Part shown: positions 8,627-16,570 of the stretch, in pieces
How positions within the stretch are numbered: position 1 is the first letter of the stretch
Layout: every line of letters begins with the position of its first letter
Assembly (NCBI GenBank): GCA_018645845.1
Contig: JABGVY010000541.1
Location: 1 to 33,552, forward strand
DNA: 33,552 nt
DNA from: Gammaproteobacteria bacterium
GTDB lineage: Bacteria; Pseudomonadota; Gammaproteobacteria; Pseudomonadales; Azotimanducaceae
Direction: 5' to 3'
Translations under genes and position numbers: made by a program
Notes under the pieces: generated by a model
What the model was told of the DNA's origin: nothing
What the model saw: the letters and a program-made list of their open reading frames with translations, nothing else
Database searches by the model: none

Positions 8627-10399
8627 ATGATGGTCCGAAAAAACAGTCTGCACCGACTAACTTTCTCAATGTTTCTAGCTTTGATGCTCATCACAGTTTG
8701 CGAAGCCAATGAACCGTTGCCCGAGGCCGTGCCCCGAAGCATTGAAACCATTGCCGATGATTACGTCGAGGCATTACTCTTACGCTATCCCAGCATTGCG
8801 ACTTCTTACGGGTTGCAAGGCAGACGACATAACCGACTTTTCGATAATTCTCTTCCGGCCCTTTCACGCTGGCAGGCGAAAGAAAATGCCCTTCTAAAAG
8901 AACTACTTGGGCAGGATGCAACGTTTACCGTCGGCAGCCGGGACTGGGTCACTTATGGGTTTCTTATCGAAACGCTCAGCGCTAGCCAGGCGACGCGAAC
9001 CTGCCGAAAGGAACTTTGGGAAACCAGTACCGCCACAGCCTGGCACACCGGTTTACCGTTCATTTTTGATGTGCAACCGCTCGCAACAAAAGCAGAGCGG
9101 GACGATGCACTGATACGTCTGGATGCCGTTGCCGGCTATATCGATACGGAAATCAGTAACCTGACGCTGGGTCTGACGAAAGGTTATTCCTCTCCCCGAC
9201 TCACCGTGGTTGAAGTCCCCGCTCAAGTTCGAGCCTTACTCAACCCGGACAACCCTTTCCTGAACATGGGTCGACGGTCTGGTGATAGCGGGTTCGAGGC
9301 CGCTGTAAGCACTATCTATGAGCAATCTATTCAACCCGCTCTCCATCGATTTATCGATTACATCGAAACCCAGTACCTACCGAATGCCCGAACTGGAATC
9401 GCGATCAGCAACAATCCTGACGGCGCGCAATGCTATAAGGCTTTGATTCGAGCGTTCTCTACCCTACCGGCAACGCCCTCCGAGATTCACGCTGTGGGAC
9501 TTGTGCAAATGGCCGGCATTCGAGCAGAGATGCGCGCTGTAATTGACACCCACTTCAACGGTGAAGCCACCGAAACATTCCTGCGACGTATCAATCAGGA
9601 CCCGGAGTTCACCTTTGAGAGCGAACAAGCCGTACTCGAGTTTTCGATACAGGCGCTGGCCCAGGCGCGCCCCAGAATGAATGAAGTCTTTGACCTACTG
9701 CCAAAAGCATCGGTATTGATCAAACCTTATCCCGACTTTGCGGCTAGCGGCAGCGGGGAATACCATTCCTCCTCCGAGGATGGCACACGACCGGGAATCT
9801 ATTACATTGCAGTAGGCGAACCCAACTTACGGACCCAGGCAACCCAACAATCCACGCTCTATCATGAAACCTATCCGGGCCACCATCTTCAAGGAGCACT
9901 TGCGCTCGAATTAGGTGACAAGGTTCACCCTATCGCACGCTATCTGGGCAATGCGGGCTATGGCGAGGGTTGGGCGCTTTATTCCGAAAGACTTGCGGAC
10001 GAGCTCAATCTTTACTCCCGGCCGTTGGACCGAATGGGCTTATTGTCCGACCAGGGCGCCAGGGCGGCCCGGATGGTCATCGATACCGGCATTCATACCC
10101 TGGGCTGGAGCCGAACCCAGGCGGTCGACTACATGCTCAATAATTGCGGCTGGTCTCGACTCGACATTGAAAACGAAATCAATCGCTACATTTCCTGGCC
10201 TGGCCAGGCCAACGCATACATGTTGGGTATGCTCGAAATCAATCGCTTACGCGCATTGGCACAAGACCAACTAGGCACGCAATTTGACCTGAAGACCTTT
10301 CACCGGCGGGTTCTGGAAAATGGCAGTGTCACCTTGCCCATGGTGGAAGCCGCGATTCTGGATTGGATAGAACCCACACCAATCAGAGCGCCTCGTTAG
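8627..10399 (+). CDS. DUF885 family protein (putative metallopeptidase-like), secreted
   Basis: 'YHETYPGHHLQGALALELG', 'GYGEGWALYSERLADE' and 'YISWPGQANAYMLGMLEI' are DUF885 hallmarks. N-terminal signal-like segment. Confidence 0.9.
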   Translation: MMVRKNSLHRLTFSMFLALMLITVCEANEPLPEAVPRSIETIADDYVEALLLRYPSIATSYGLQGRRHNRLFDNSLPALSRWQAKENALLKELLGQDATFTVGSRDWVTYGFLIETLSASQATRTCRKELWETSTATAWHTGLPFIFDVQPLATKAERDDALIRLDAVAGYIDTEISNLTLGLTKGYSSPRLTVVEVPAQVRALLNPDNPFLNMGRRSGDSGFEAAVSTIYEQSIQPALHRFIDYIETQYLPNARTGIAISNNPDGAQCYKALIRAFSTLPATPSEIHAVGLVQMAGIRAEMRAVIDTHFNGEATETFLRRINQDPEFTFESEQAVLEFSIQALAQARPRMNEVFDLLPKASVLIKPYPDFAASGSGEYHSSSEDGTRPGIYYIAVGEPNLRTQATQQSTLYHETYPGHHLQGALALELGDKVHPIARYLGNAGYGEGWALYSERLADELNLYSRPLDRMGLLSDQGARAARMVIDTGIHTLGWSRTQAVDYMLNNCGWSRLDIENEINRYISWPGQANAYMLGMLEINRLRALAQDQLGTQFDLKTFHRRVLENGSVTLPMVEAAILDWIEPTPIRAPR

Positions 10400-10503
10400 C
10401 ACTCGCGCCAATAGAAGCGCTCACCTACTTAACAGGGGGCTGATACCCACGGAGAAGAGTGCATGAGTAGCCCGTAATCATCCAAAAGGGCCCGACCAGC
10501 TGA

Positions 10504-11121
10504 TTAGTAAAGCGTCGTTGCTTCGTGTTCCCTAAGACCCTCGTCCAGCTCATCCACGGCGATACTAAGTTTGCCGTGATCGACCAGCGCTTCGCCATAG
10601 GTCGGTAGGCCATCGACCGGGCCCCACCGCTCTGGCGACCAAAGGTTCGATCGCACCACAGCCTTACCGCAGTGAAACATCGCTTCTTCAACGTGCACAA
10701 TAATCGCAAGGCTCGGCGTTTTACCATTGACTGTCATGGTCTCCATCAGCGATGGGTCGCGCGTCAGACTCGCGCCGCCACTAACCCGAACCACTTCTCG
10801 TCGGTTTGGCACCATAAACAGCAAACCGGCACGTGGGTTCTCTAAAATATTTTGAAAGGTATCTGCTCGATTATTGCCCGGTCGGTCGGGTATGGCGATG
10901 GTGTTCTCGTCTAACACCTGCCAGGCGCCCAGCGGATCCCCTTTGGGCGCCACGTCAATTTGACCCGACAGGCTGTAGGTCGACAGGATCAAAAAGGGCG
11001 ACCGCTCTATCCATGCTCGACAATGATCATCGATGTGATCAATGCACTTCGTATCCTGGGTGTATTTTACCTCTCCGATTAGGTCTCTGATTTCAGCAAT
11101 TGAAGTGATGCGATTTACCAT
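10504..11121 (-). CDS. Pyridoxamine 5'-phosphate oxidase (PPOX)-type FMN-binding protein
   Basis: 'PFLILSTYSLSGQIDVAPKGDPLGAWQVLDENTIAIPDRPGNNRADTFQNILENPRAGLLFMVPNRREVVRVSGGA' is a PPOX flavoprotein pattern. Confidence 0.85.
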   Translation of the reverse strand: MVNRITSIAEIRDLIGEVKYTQDTKCIDHIDDHCRAWIERSPFLILSTYSLSGQIDVAPKGDPLGAWQVLDENTIAIPDRPGNNRADTFQNILENPRAGLLFMVPNRREVVRVSGGASLTRDPSLMETMTVNGKTPSLAIIVHVEEAMFHCGKAVVRSNLWSPERWGPVDGLPTYGEALVDHGKLSIAVDELDEGLREHEATTLY

Positions 11122-11409
11122 TTTCTAACCTTTAATTTATGAATATAAACACAAGATATTTCAAGAGCTAACGCCTCATTAAGAGGTTAAAAATTATTTG
11201 CTTAAATGTCGAGAAACGAAACAGAAAACTGTCTTCGGTCCTGACTGGAGGTGCTTGAATAAACCCCGCACAAGATCGGGTTGACTCGCCAGTTTGCATA
11301 CCTTTTTAGAAATGTTAGCTTTGTATTAGCCTAGCGAAAAGTCAGGTGTGCTTTTGACGGCGCCTTTGCGCAAACCATAAACGAATAGCGGAACGAAGAG
11401 GAGACGTTA

Positions 11410-12396
11410 ATGTCGCAACCAAAGTCATCAGCAACTGCAAGTGTGCAATCCACCTCCCCTTTTCTGGCGGCCACTAACGACCCAGCCCTGAAGCGAACCA
11501 TTGAGCGGGTTGATAAATTGGGTTTAACGAGCAATCTATTAGAACTCAACCTACAGGGTTATACGGTTGTAAAATCTGTCCTATCTCAAGATCGAATCGA
11601 TCGGGCAAAAGCGGCGATTCTCCGTCGTGTTGAAAGCACTGTGCATAAATCGATCGATCCCCACACGGCAACCAGCGATGACTTCAACGGAATGAGCTAT
11701 CAGCACTATCTTCTTTTCGATGACGCGGTTTTCCCGGAAATCTTGCTTGAACCGAAACCCCTGGCGTTGATTGACTATTTATTAGGAGAAAGCTGTGTTC
11801 TTTCCTCAATGGGAAGTCATTTTCGAGGACCGGGCGGCATGCCGTTGGGGATCCACGCCGATGGACAAACTGATGGCTTCCTTACCGACGCAGCGTCAAT
11901 CGCCAATTGCAATTATGCACTCACGCCATACAGCCAGGAGCAAGGTGCTTTAGTGATATTTCCCGGCAGTCATCTTAAAAAACGTCAACCAACGCTGCAT
12001 GAAAATTGGAAAACTAATGACGAGACACTTGTCGACATTATGGACAAGAAACTTAGCCGATTAGAACTAGATAATGTGAACTGGAAGCTTCCTCACGGTG
12101 CCGTAACCATGGACGTTGAACCTGGCGATGCGGTCATCTGGCACGGAAATACATGGCATGGAGGTTGGCGCAGAGATGCTCCAGGCGCGCGCATTAACCT
12201 TGCTGCCTATTTTTGCAGGCCATTTATGTCGACCCAAGAGCGACGCGGCGATGACAGATACCCAGAAGTTTTCGCACGCTATGCCGATGATCCGAGGTTC
12301 GCAAAGCTATTAGGCGAGAAAACCTTTAATGGCTGGCGAGAAGAGGGACCAGACTTCACCGGCCAAAAAACGAGCCCTCGAGGACTTTACGATTGA
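11410..12396 (+). CDS. Phytanoyl-CoA dioxygenase (PhyH) family protein
   Basis: 'GIHADGQ' (HxD metal motif), 'LVIFPGSHLKKRQP', 'GDAVIWHGNTWHGG', 'RINLAAYFCRPF'. Confidence 0.85.
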   Translation: MSQPKSSATASVQSTSPFLAATNDPALKRTIERVDKLGLTSNLLELNLQGYTVVKSVLSQDRIDRAKAAILRRVESTVHKSIDPHTATSDDFNGMSYQHYLLFDDAVFPEILLEPKPLALIDYLLGESCVLSSMGSHFRGPGGMPLGIHADGQTDGFLTDAASIANCNYALTPYSQEQGALVIFPGSHLKKRQPTLHENWKTNDETLVDIMDKKLSRLELDNVNWKLPHGAVTMDVEPGDAVIWHGNTWHGGWRRDAPGARINLAAYFCRPFMSTQERRGDDRYPEVFARYADDPRFAKLLGEKTFNGWREEGPDFTGQKTSPRGLYD

Positions 12397-12436
12397 TCCT
12401 TAGGTAGCGTTTACAAATCTAGGCCGGCATCACCTG

Positions 12437-12457
12437 CCAGAGTGACCGGCACTCTGG
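12437..12457. terminator. Hairpin between convergent genes
   Basis: Perfect 8-bp stem CCAGAGTG-ACCGG-CACTCTGG between the PhyH gene (+) and MFS gene (-). No T-run, so termination is tentative. Confidence 0.35.
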
Positions 12458-12501
12458 GAAAGCGGCTTGTGCGTGCTTGACTTCAGCATTTGGTTTTGAG
12501 G

Positions 12502-13833
12502 CTACTGTAGCTTCTGCATCATTAGCGCCTCAGTAGAATCAAGATCCGCGCGCAATGATCTTGCACCCATAAAGTAATGAAAAGCTGCCCATAGGTTCGC
12601 TAAAACACACAGACACAGGGCATAGCGTAGTGAGTCAATCCTGAATTCTGGTGAAAGCAGGTCGCTAGCGATACCGACAAAATATGGGCCTAACCCCATG
12701 CCGATGATATTCAACATGAACAACAACAAAGCAGAGGCCACCGCTCGCATCCTCAAGGTCACCAGACCCTGGGTCATGGCGAAAGATGGCCCAAGATACA
12801 TGCCCCCCAATACTGAAACGACCGCAAGGGCTGGTATGACTGCAATTAAGTCTTCGTATAGATAGGCAGTGAACTGGAATGGCACCATGAGAAGGGTCGA
12901 AATCCCGGCAATCCACAAATACCAGCGCCTGTCTGCGGTCCAGTCGCTGACCTTGTCTCCAAGATATCCTCCAGCAAAAGTGCCGATAGCGCCGATACCT
13001 GAGATTATCGCCAGCCACGAACCGACTTCTGTAATAGGCATTTCGTGACTGCGAATCAGGAACGGCGCATTCCAGGTTCCAGCGCCGTAACCGACAAAGG
13101 CGTGCAGGCCTGCAGCGAAGCCGATGTGCCTGAAGGAACGACGGTGCCAGAGAAATTTAAAGACCTCTTTCAGCGAGGGTGCCGGCTCTGTAGTTTTAGC
13201 GACCGCTGCTTTGACTGCAGCGGTTTCAGATAAGCCTCTGGGTGGTTCGCGTAGTGTCCCGAGTATCAGCAGTGCGACAAAAATTCCAGGCACACCCACC
13301 AGGAAGAAAGTCATTCGCCAGCCAAGCTCTGATGCGCCCCAGCCTCCCACATAGTTGCCGATCATGGAACCGAAAGGGATGCCCAGAGCATAAATGGACA
13401 ACGCCGTTGCTCTGGACTCGATGGGGAAATAGTCCGAAATAAGTGAGTGCGAGGGCGGACTAGCGCCTGCCTCGCCTACGCCGACACCTATTCTTGCAAG
13501 CAGAAGCATCGTAAAGTTACTTGCTGCACCACACACTGCCGTCATCGCACTCCATATTATCATGGAGATCGCGAGAACCTTGGTGCGGCTCCAACGATCT
13601 GCCAGGGAGGCTATCGGAATACCGAGGGTTGCATAGAACATCGCAAACGCGAGCCCGCCAAGTAAACCCAGTTGTGTATCTGTGAGCAATAGTTCGTTTT
13701 TAATGGGCTCAAGTAGAATAGAGAGAATAGAGCGGTCGATGAAATTAACGACATAGCCAAGGAACAGGACGCCCAGGGCATAGTTTCTATATTTCTTCGA
13801 GTAGATCGTGTTTGCAACGCTAACATCTGACAT
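12502..13833 (-). CDS. MFS transporter (Spinster-like)
   Basis: 12-TM pattern: 'NFIDRSILSILLEPIKNELLLTDTQLGLLGGLAFAMFYATLGIPIASLADRWSRTKVLAISMIIWSAMTAVCGAASNF' and 'RIGVGVGEAGASPPSHSLISDYFP'. Confidence 0.9.
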   Translation of the reverse strand: MSDVSVANTIYSKKYRNYALGVLFLGYVVNFIDRSILSILLEPIKNELLLTDTQLGLLGGLAFAMFYATLGIPIASLADRWSRTKVLAISMIIWSAMTAVCGAASNFTMLLLARIGVGVGEAGASPPSHSLISDYFPIESRATALSIYALGIPFGSMIGNYVGGWGASELGWRMTFFLVGVPGIFVALLILGTLREPPRGLSETAAVKAAVAKTTEPAPSLKEVFKFLWHRRSFRHIGFAAGLHAFVGYGAGTWNAPFLIRSHEMPITEVGSWLAIISGIGAIGTFAGGYLGDKVSDWTADRRWYLWIAGISTLLMVPFQFTAYLYEDLIAVIPALAVVSVLGGMYLGPSFAMTQGLVTLRMRAVASALLLFMLNIIGMGLGPYFVGIASDLLSPEFRIDSLRYALCLCVLANLWAAFHYFMGARSLRADLDSTEALMMQKLQ

Positions 13834-14023
13834 ATTTGATCTACATCCACATTGATATGGTCGGTTAATCTCCGACTGTATCAGGTTTGAGAGCAGGAAC
13901 TATCAAACGGGAATAGATACAAATAAAAGTATTTTCCCAAAACTGCAAAAATACCCGAAAGGGGGCATCTCTGGGAATAGATCCTGATAAATGCCTGGCC
14001 CTAGTTTTCGCGGGGTTTTTATC

Positions 14024-14262
14024 TGAAACCTTGGGCCAGGCTGTGGTGAAGAATCCACCAGGTATTCACTGTTCATCACCGCGATTGCTGGAAACAGCGA
14101 GTTTGCTTCGCGTGATTATCTGGCATTCCGAACATTGCATGAGGATCTTGATGCCAACAATCATCTGGTTGAGCCATCACCTATTACTGAGTAGACGGGG
14201 TATGATCTTGCGCAAAGCTTCAAGGGGAAAAGTTGGGAGGATGCCATGAATTCAGGCAGGCA
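14024..14262 (+). pseudogene. Possible decayed cassette ORF interrupted by an in-frame TAG
   Basis: One frame reads '...STRYSLFITAIAGNSEFASRDYLAFRTLHEDLDANNHLVEPSPITE*TGYDLAQSFKGKSWEDAMNSGRQHN' up to attC-1, with a single TAG at 14192-14194. Family not identified. Confidence 0.3.
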
Positions 14263-14376
14263 ACATAACATGCGCTTGAAGTCACGCCCCGCGGGAGCTA
14301 GGATGAAACGACCGCGGTTCAAATGTGAAACACATTTGAACCCTCGGCATCTTAAACGCTTAATTGGGTGTTAGGT
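14263..14376 (+). repeat. Integron attC site 1
   Basis: R''-like ACATAAC (one mismatch to RYYYAAC) and R' GTTAGGT. Arms partly complementary: ATAACATGCGCTTGAAG against the reverse complement of CGCTTAATTGGGTGTTAGGT, with an unpaired G. Central palindrome CAAATGTGAAACACATTTG. Confidence 0.82.
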
Positions 14377-14382
14377 GACTCC

Positions 14383-14706
14383 GTGATTCACAAGTGTCCA
14401 GCATGTGGCTACCAGCTTTCAACATGGGAGAAACTTCTTAACAATTCCTCTGGCAGTTGTTGTCGCTCATGCATTAGAACTGTCCTAGTAGCGAGTAAGA
14501 AAGTCCAGCGCCTGGAATTGTTAATATTTGTCGTTACACTCTGCTCGATAATTGTGGCTCTCCCGACACTCAACCTGGATGAGTGGATTGCAGGTGGGTT
14601 GGCCTTACTAATTCTCCTAGTAAGTTTCGGTTTGATAATTTGGATTCGACTCAAGGCGAACCTATATGCAAAGGAACCTCCACCTATGGATGGGGGCGCC
14701 ACCTAA
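14383..14706 (+). CDS. Cassette ORF A: small membrane protein with N-terminal zinc-ribbon-like CxxC pairs
   Basis: GTG start just inside the cassette, stop overlapping R'' of attC-2. 'HKCPACGYQL...CCRSC' plus two TM helices. Located between attC-1 and attC-2. Confidence 0.7.
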   Translation: MIHKCPACGYQLSTWEKLLNNSSGSCCRSCIRTVLVASKKVQRLELLIFVVTLCSIIVALPTLNLDEWIAGGLALLILLVSFGLIIWIRLKANLYAKEPPPMDGGAT

Positions 14707-14816
14707 CATGCCGTTGAAGTCGTTCCCTACGGTCACTCGGAACAAGCAACTTGTCACCTGGCTTGCTTGCGCAACCCAAGCGCCAGCAGTCCTGTCCGCT
14801 TAATAGGTTGTTAGGC
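14701..14816 (+). repeat. Integron attC site 2
   Basis: R'' ACCTAAC and R' GTTAGGC. Arms ACCTAACATGCCGTTGAAG and CGCTTAATAGGTTGTTAGGC pair with an extrahelical G. 116 bp. Confidence 0.88.
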
Positions 14817-14819
14817 GTC

Positions 14820-15314
14820 ATGGAGAGTCCCACTGAGCTGCTACGATGGACGTTAATTTTATCGTGTTTAGGCAGTGGAATGATGGCTGGTCTTTTTGTC
14901 TCTTTCTCAACATTCATGATGAAAGCACTTGGTTCACTGGATTCTTCGAACGGAATGCAAGCGATGCAGGCGATCAACCGTACCATCTTAAGACCAAGCT
15001 TCTTATTGGTGTTCTTAGGAACCGCAGTTCTAGCGGCAGTATCCGGGTTTATCGCCTATGCATTAGTCAAGCCTTGGCTATATATCATTGCCGCAGCCGC
15101 GATATATATTTTTGCTTGCATTCTCTCAACTGGATTATTCAATGTCCCTCTAAACAACCTCTTGGAGCGAGCTGATGCGGAAACAGATGAAGGACAACGT
15201 CTCTGGAGAGATTACCTAAGTCAATGGACAAATTGGAATCATGTGCGGTCATTCGCCTGTGTGTTGTCGACGATACTCCTTGCATATTCACTCTCTGAGA
15301 CCGGGGGACTTTAA
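14820..15314 (+). CDS. Cassette ORF B: DUF1772 / anthrone oxygenase-like membrane protein
   Basis: ATG 4 bp after the attC-2 R' box. 'LSTGLFNVPLNNLLERADAETDEGQRLWRDYLSQWTNWNHVRSFACVLSTILL' matches the DUF1772 pattern. Confidence 0.8.
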   Translation: MESPTELLRWTLILSCLGSGMMAGLFVSFSTFMMKALGSLDSSNGMQAMQAINRTILRPSFLLVFLGTAVLAAVSGFIAYALVKPWLYIIAAAAIYIFACILSTGLFNVPLNNLLERADAETDEGQRLWRDYLSQWTNWNHVRSFACVLSTILLAYSLSETGGL

Positions 15315-15321
15315 CGTTGCC

Positions 15322-15429
15322 GCCCAACATAGAGTTCAAATCGCTTTGCTCGGTGCCATGTAGCTGTCATTTGGCTTGCCTACGCAACCCAAACGCCCGG
15401 CAGCTGCGCCGCTTAACTGGTTGTTAGGC
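15322..15429 (+). repeat. Integron attC site 3
   Basis: R'' GCCCAAC and R' GTTAGGC. Arms GCCCAACATAGAGTTCAAA and CGCTTAACTGGTTGTTAGGC pair with one extra base (C). 108 bp. Confidence 0.87.
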
Positions 15430-15438
15430 GGCAAGCGT

Positions 15439-15903
15439 GTGACTGCTGCATCTCAGATCAGCAAAATCCTTACGGCCTACTATGGCCTTTATCAAGCAGT
15501 CCACATTCTGGTGAACATTCGCGGCACATGGATACTTATGTCTGGCTCCCAACTCGATTTTCCTGCGCCACCTCCACCATCTGGTTGGCCTGTTGAGGTT
15601 ATCCATTTCATGATTGCGATTGGTGTACTTGATTTGATGAATGCAATCGCTTCGGTATTCTTTGTTTACGCGTTCTTTCATCGCAGACCTAACGCTTTCT
15701 GGCTAGGCAACCTTACGCTCTCAATTTCAGTTTATGCGTTTGGACTTTATACTTACTGGACATATGCAAGCAATGCATGGGTGGCGGGTAATATTTGGGC
15801 TTATGTGTTTGTTTCAGTTACATTCATTCCTATACTAGTTTTGTGGTGCATGTATTGTTATTGGGGCATTCGGAATGAACTCAAATTTGGTAAGCGCGCC
15901 TAA
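15439..15903 (+). CDS. Cassette ORF C: four-TM membrane protein of unknown function
   Basis: GTG start 10 bp after R' of attC-3. The TAA stop is inside R'' of attC-4. Hydrophobic segments throughout. Confidence 0.7.
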   Translation: MTAASQISKILTAYYGLYQAVHILVNIRGTWILMSGSQLDFPAPPPPSGWPVEVIHFMIAIGVLDLMNAIASVFFVYAFFHRRPNAFWLGNLTLSISVYAFGLYTYWTYASNAWVAGNIWAYVFVSVTFIPILVLWCMYCYWGIRNELKFGKRA

Positions 15904-16011
15904 CATGCAGTTGAAGCCGCGCCCTGCGGGCGCTCGGACGAAGTACCTGCGGTCAAAATGTGAATCACATTTTGATCCTCGGCGTCTTCGCCGCTTAACT
16001 GGGTGTTAGGC
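15898..16011 (+). repeat. Integron attC site 4
   Basis: R'' GCCTAAC and R' GTTAGGC. Arms GCCTAACATGCAGTTGAAGC and GCTTAACTGGGTGTTAGGC are strongly complementary with an extrahelical G. Central palindrome CAAAATGTGAATCACATTTTG. 114 bp. Confidence 0.92.
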
Positions 16012-16013
16012 GG

Positions 16014-16481
16014 ATGAACTCCAAGCATCGATGGACATCAAGATTCGTGGTTTTTGTCGCAATTGTACTTCTCTGTAGCGGGTGCGGTCGTTTTGTAGAA
16101 CGCGAGCTTCAAGGAGTTGGTGCAAGAGCACCTAGTGACTTTGAGTTTCTTGGTGACAAGTATCCTTGCTATCTAGAACTAGAGAAAGGAGAGGTCGCCT
16201 TGAGGGTGAACTGTTTTGAGATAGGTGGGTCACTACACATACACTCCTCTCGCTGGGCAAACTTGCCGAGATTTGAAGGAGAAAGCTGGAGAGATAGCAT
16301 ACGTAGGCAGCCTGAGGTCAGGATTGAGATAGAAAAGAAGATATACGCAATGACGGCAACAGTTATTGATAACGAGGAGCTTCGTCGGAGAATGCTAAAA
16401 GATCGCGGCTACATCTACCCCTGGTCGGGAATCACCATTTTTCGTTTTGAACCCCTATCTAAAAACGAGATTCGAGGGTGA
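16014..16481 (+). CDS. Cassette ORF D: lipoprotein of unknown function
   Basis: ATG 3 bp after R' of attC-4. Signal peptide with lipobox 'VVFVAIVLLCSGC'. Confidence 0.72.
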   Translation: MNSKHRWTSRFVVFVAIVLLCSGCGRFVERELQGVGARAPSDFEFLGDKYPCYLELEKGEVALRVNCFEIGGSLHIHSSRWANLPRFEGESWRDSIRRQPEVRIEIEKKIYAMTATVIDNEELRRRMLKDRGYIYPWSGITIFRFEPLSKNEIRG

Positions 16482-16485
16482 CGTC

Positions 16486-16532
16486 TACCATGCTGCAGTT
16501 GACGCCGTGGCTTCGCCACTCGGACGCAGTCA
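16486..16532 (+). repeat. Truncated/degenerate attC (left half only)
   Basis: GTCTACCATGCTGCAGTTGACGCCGTGGCTTCGCCACTCGGACG aligns with the left half of attC-4 (GCCTAACATGCAGTTGAAGCCGCGCCCTGCGGGCGCTCGGACG). No GTTRRRY R' box follows before the next gene. Confidence 0.65.
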
Positions 16533-16570
16533 GCCGACACGAATTGATTACTGGTTTTTACACTACTTCT

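Noticed and set aside
9915-10274. 119 aa ORF inside the DUF885 gene
   Set aside because: Alternative frame within a strongly supported CDS.
10425-10727. 100 aa - strand ORF overlapping the PPOX gene
   Set aside because: Out-of-frame overlap with the recognised PPOX CDS; no motif.
14263-16011. attC-like repeats considered as REP/BIME or IS-derived inverted repeats
   Set aside because: The paired R''/R' boxes with extrahelical base, spacing around single ORFs and same-strand orientation fit attC sites; no transposase is present.
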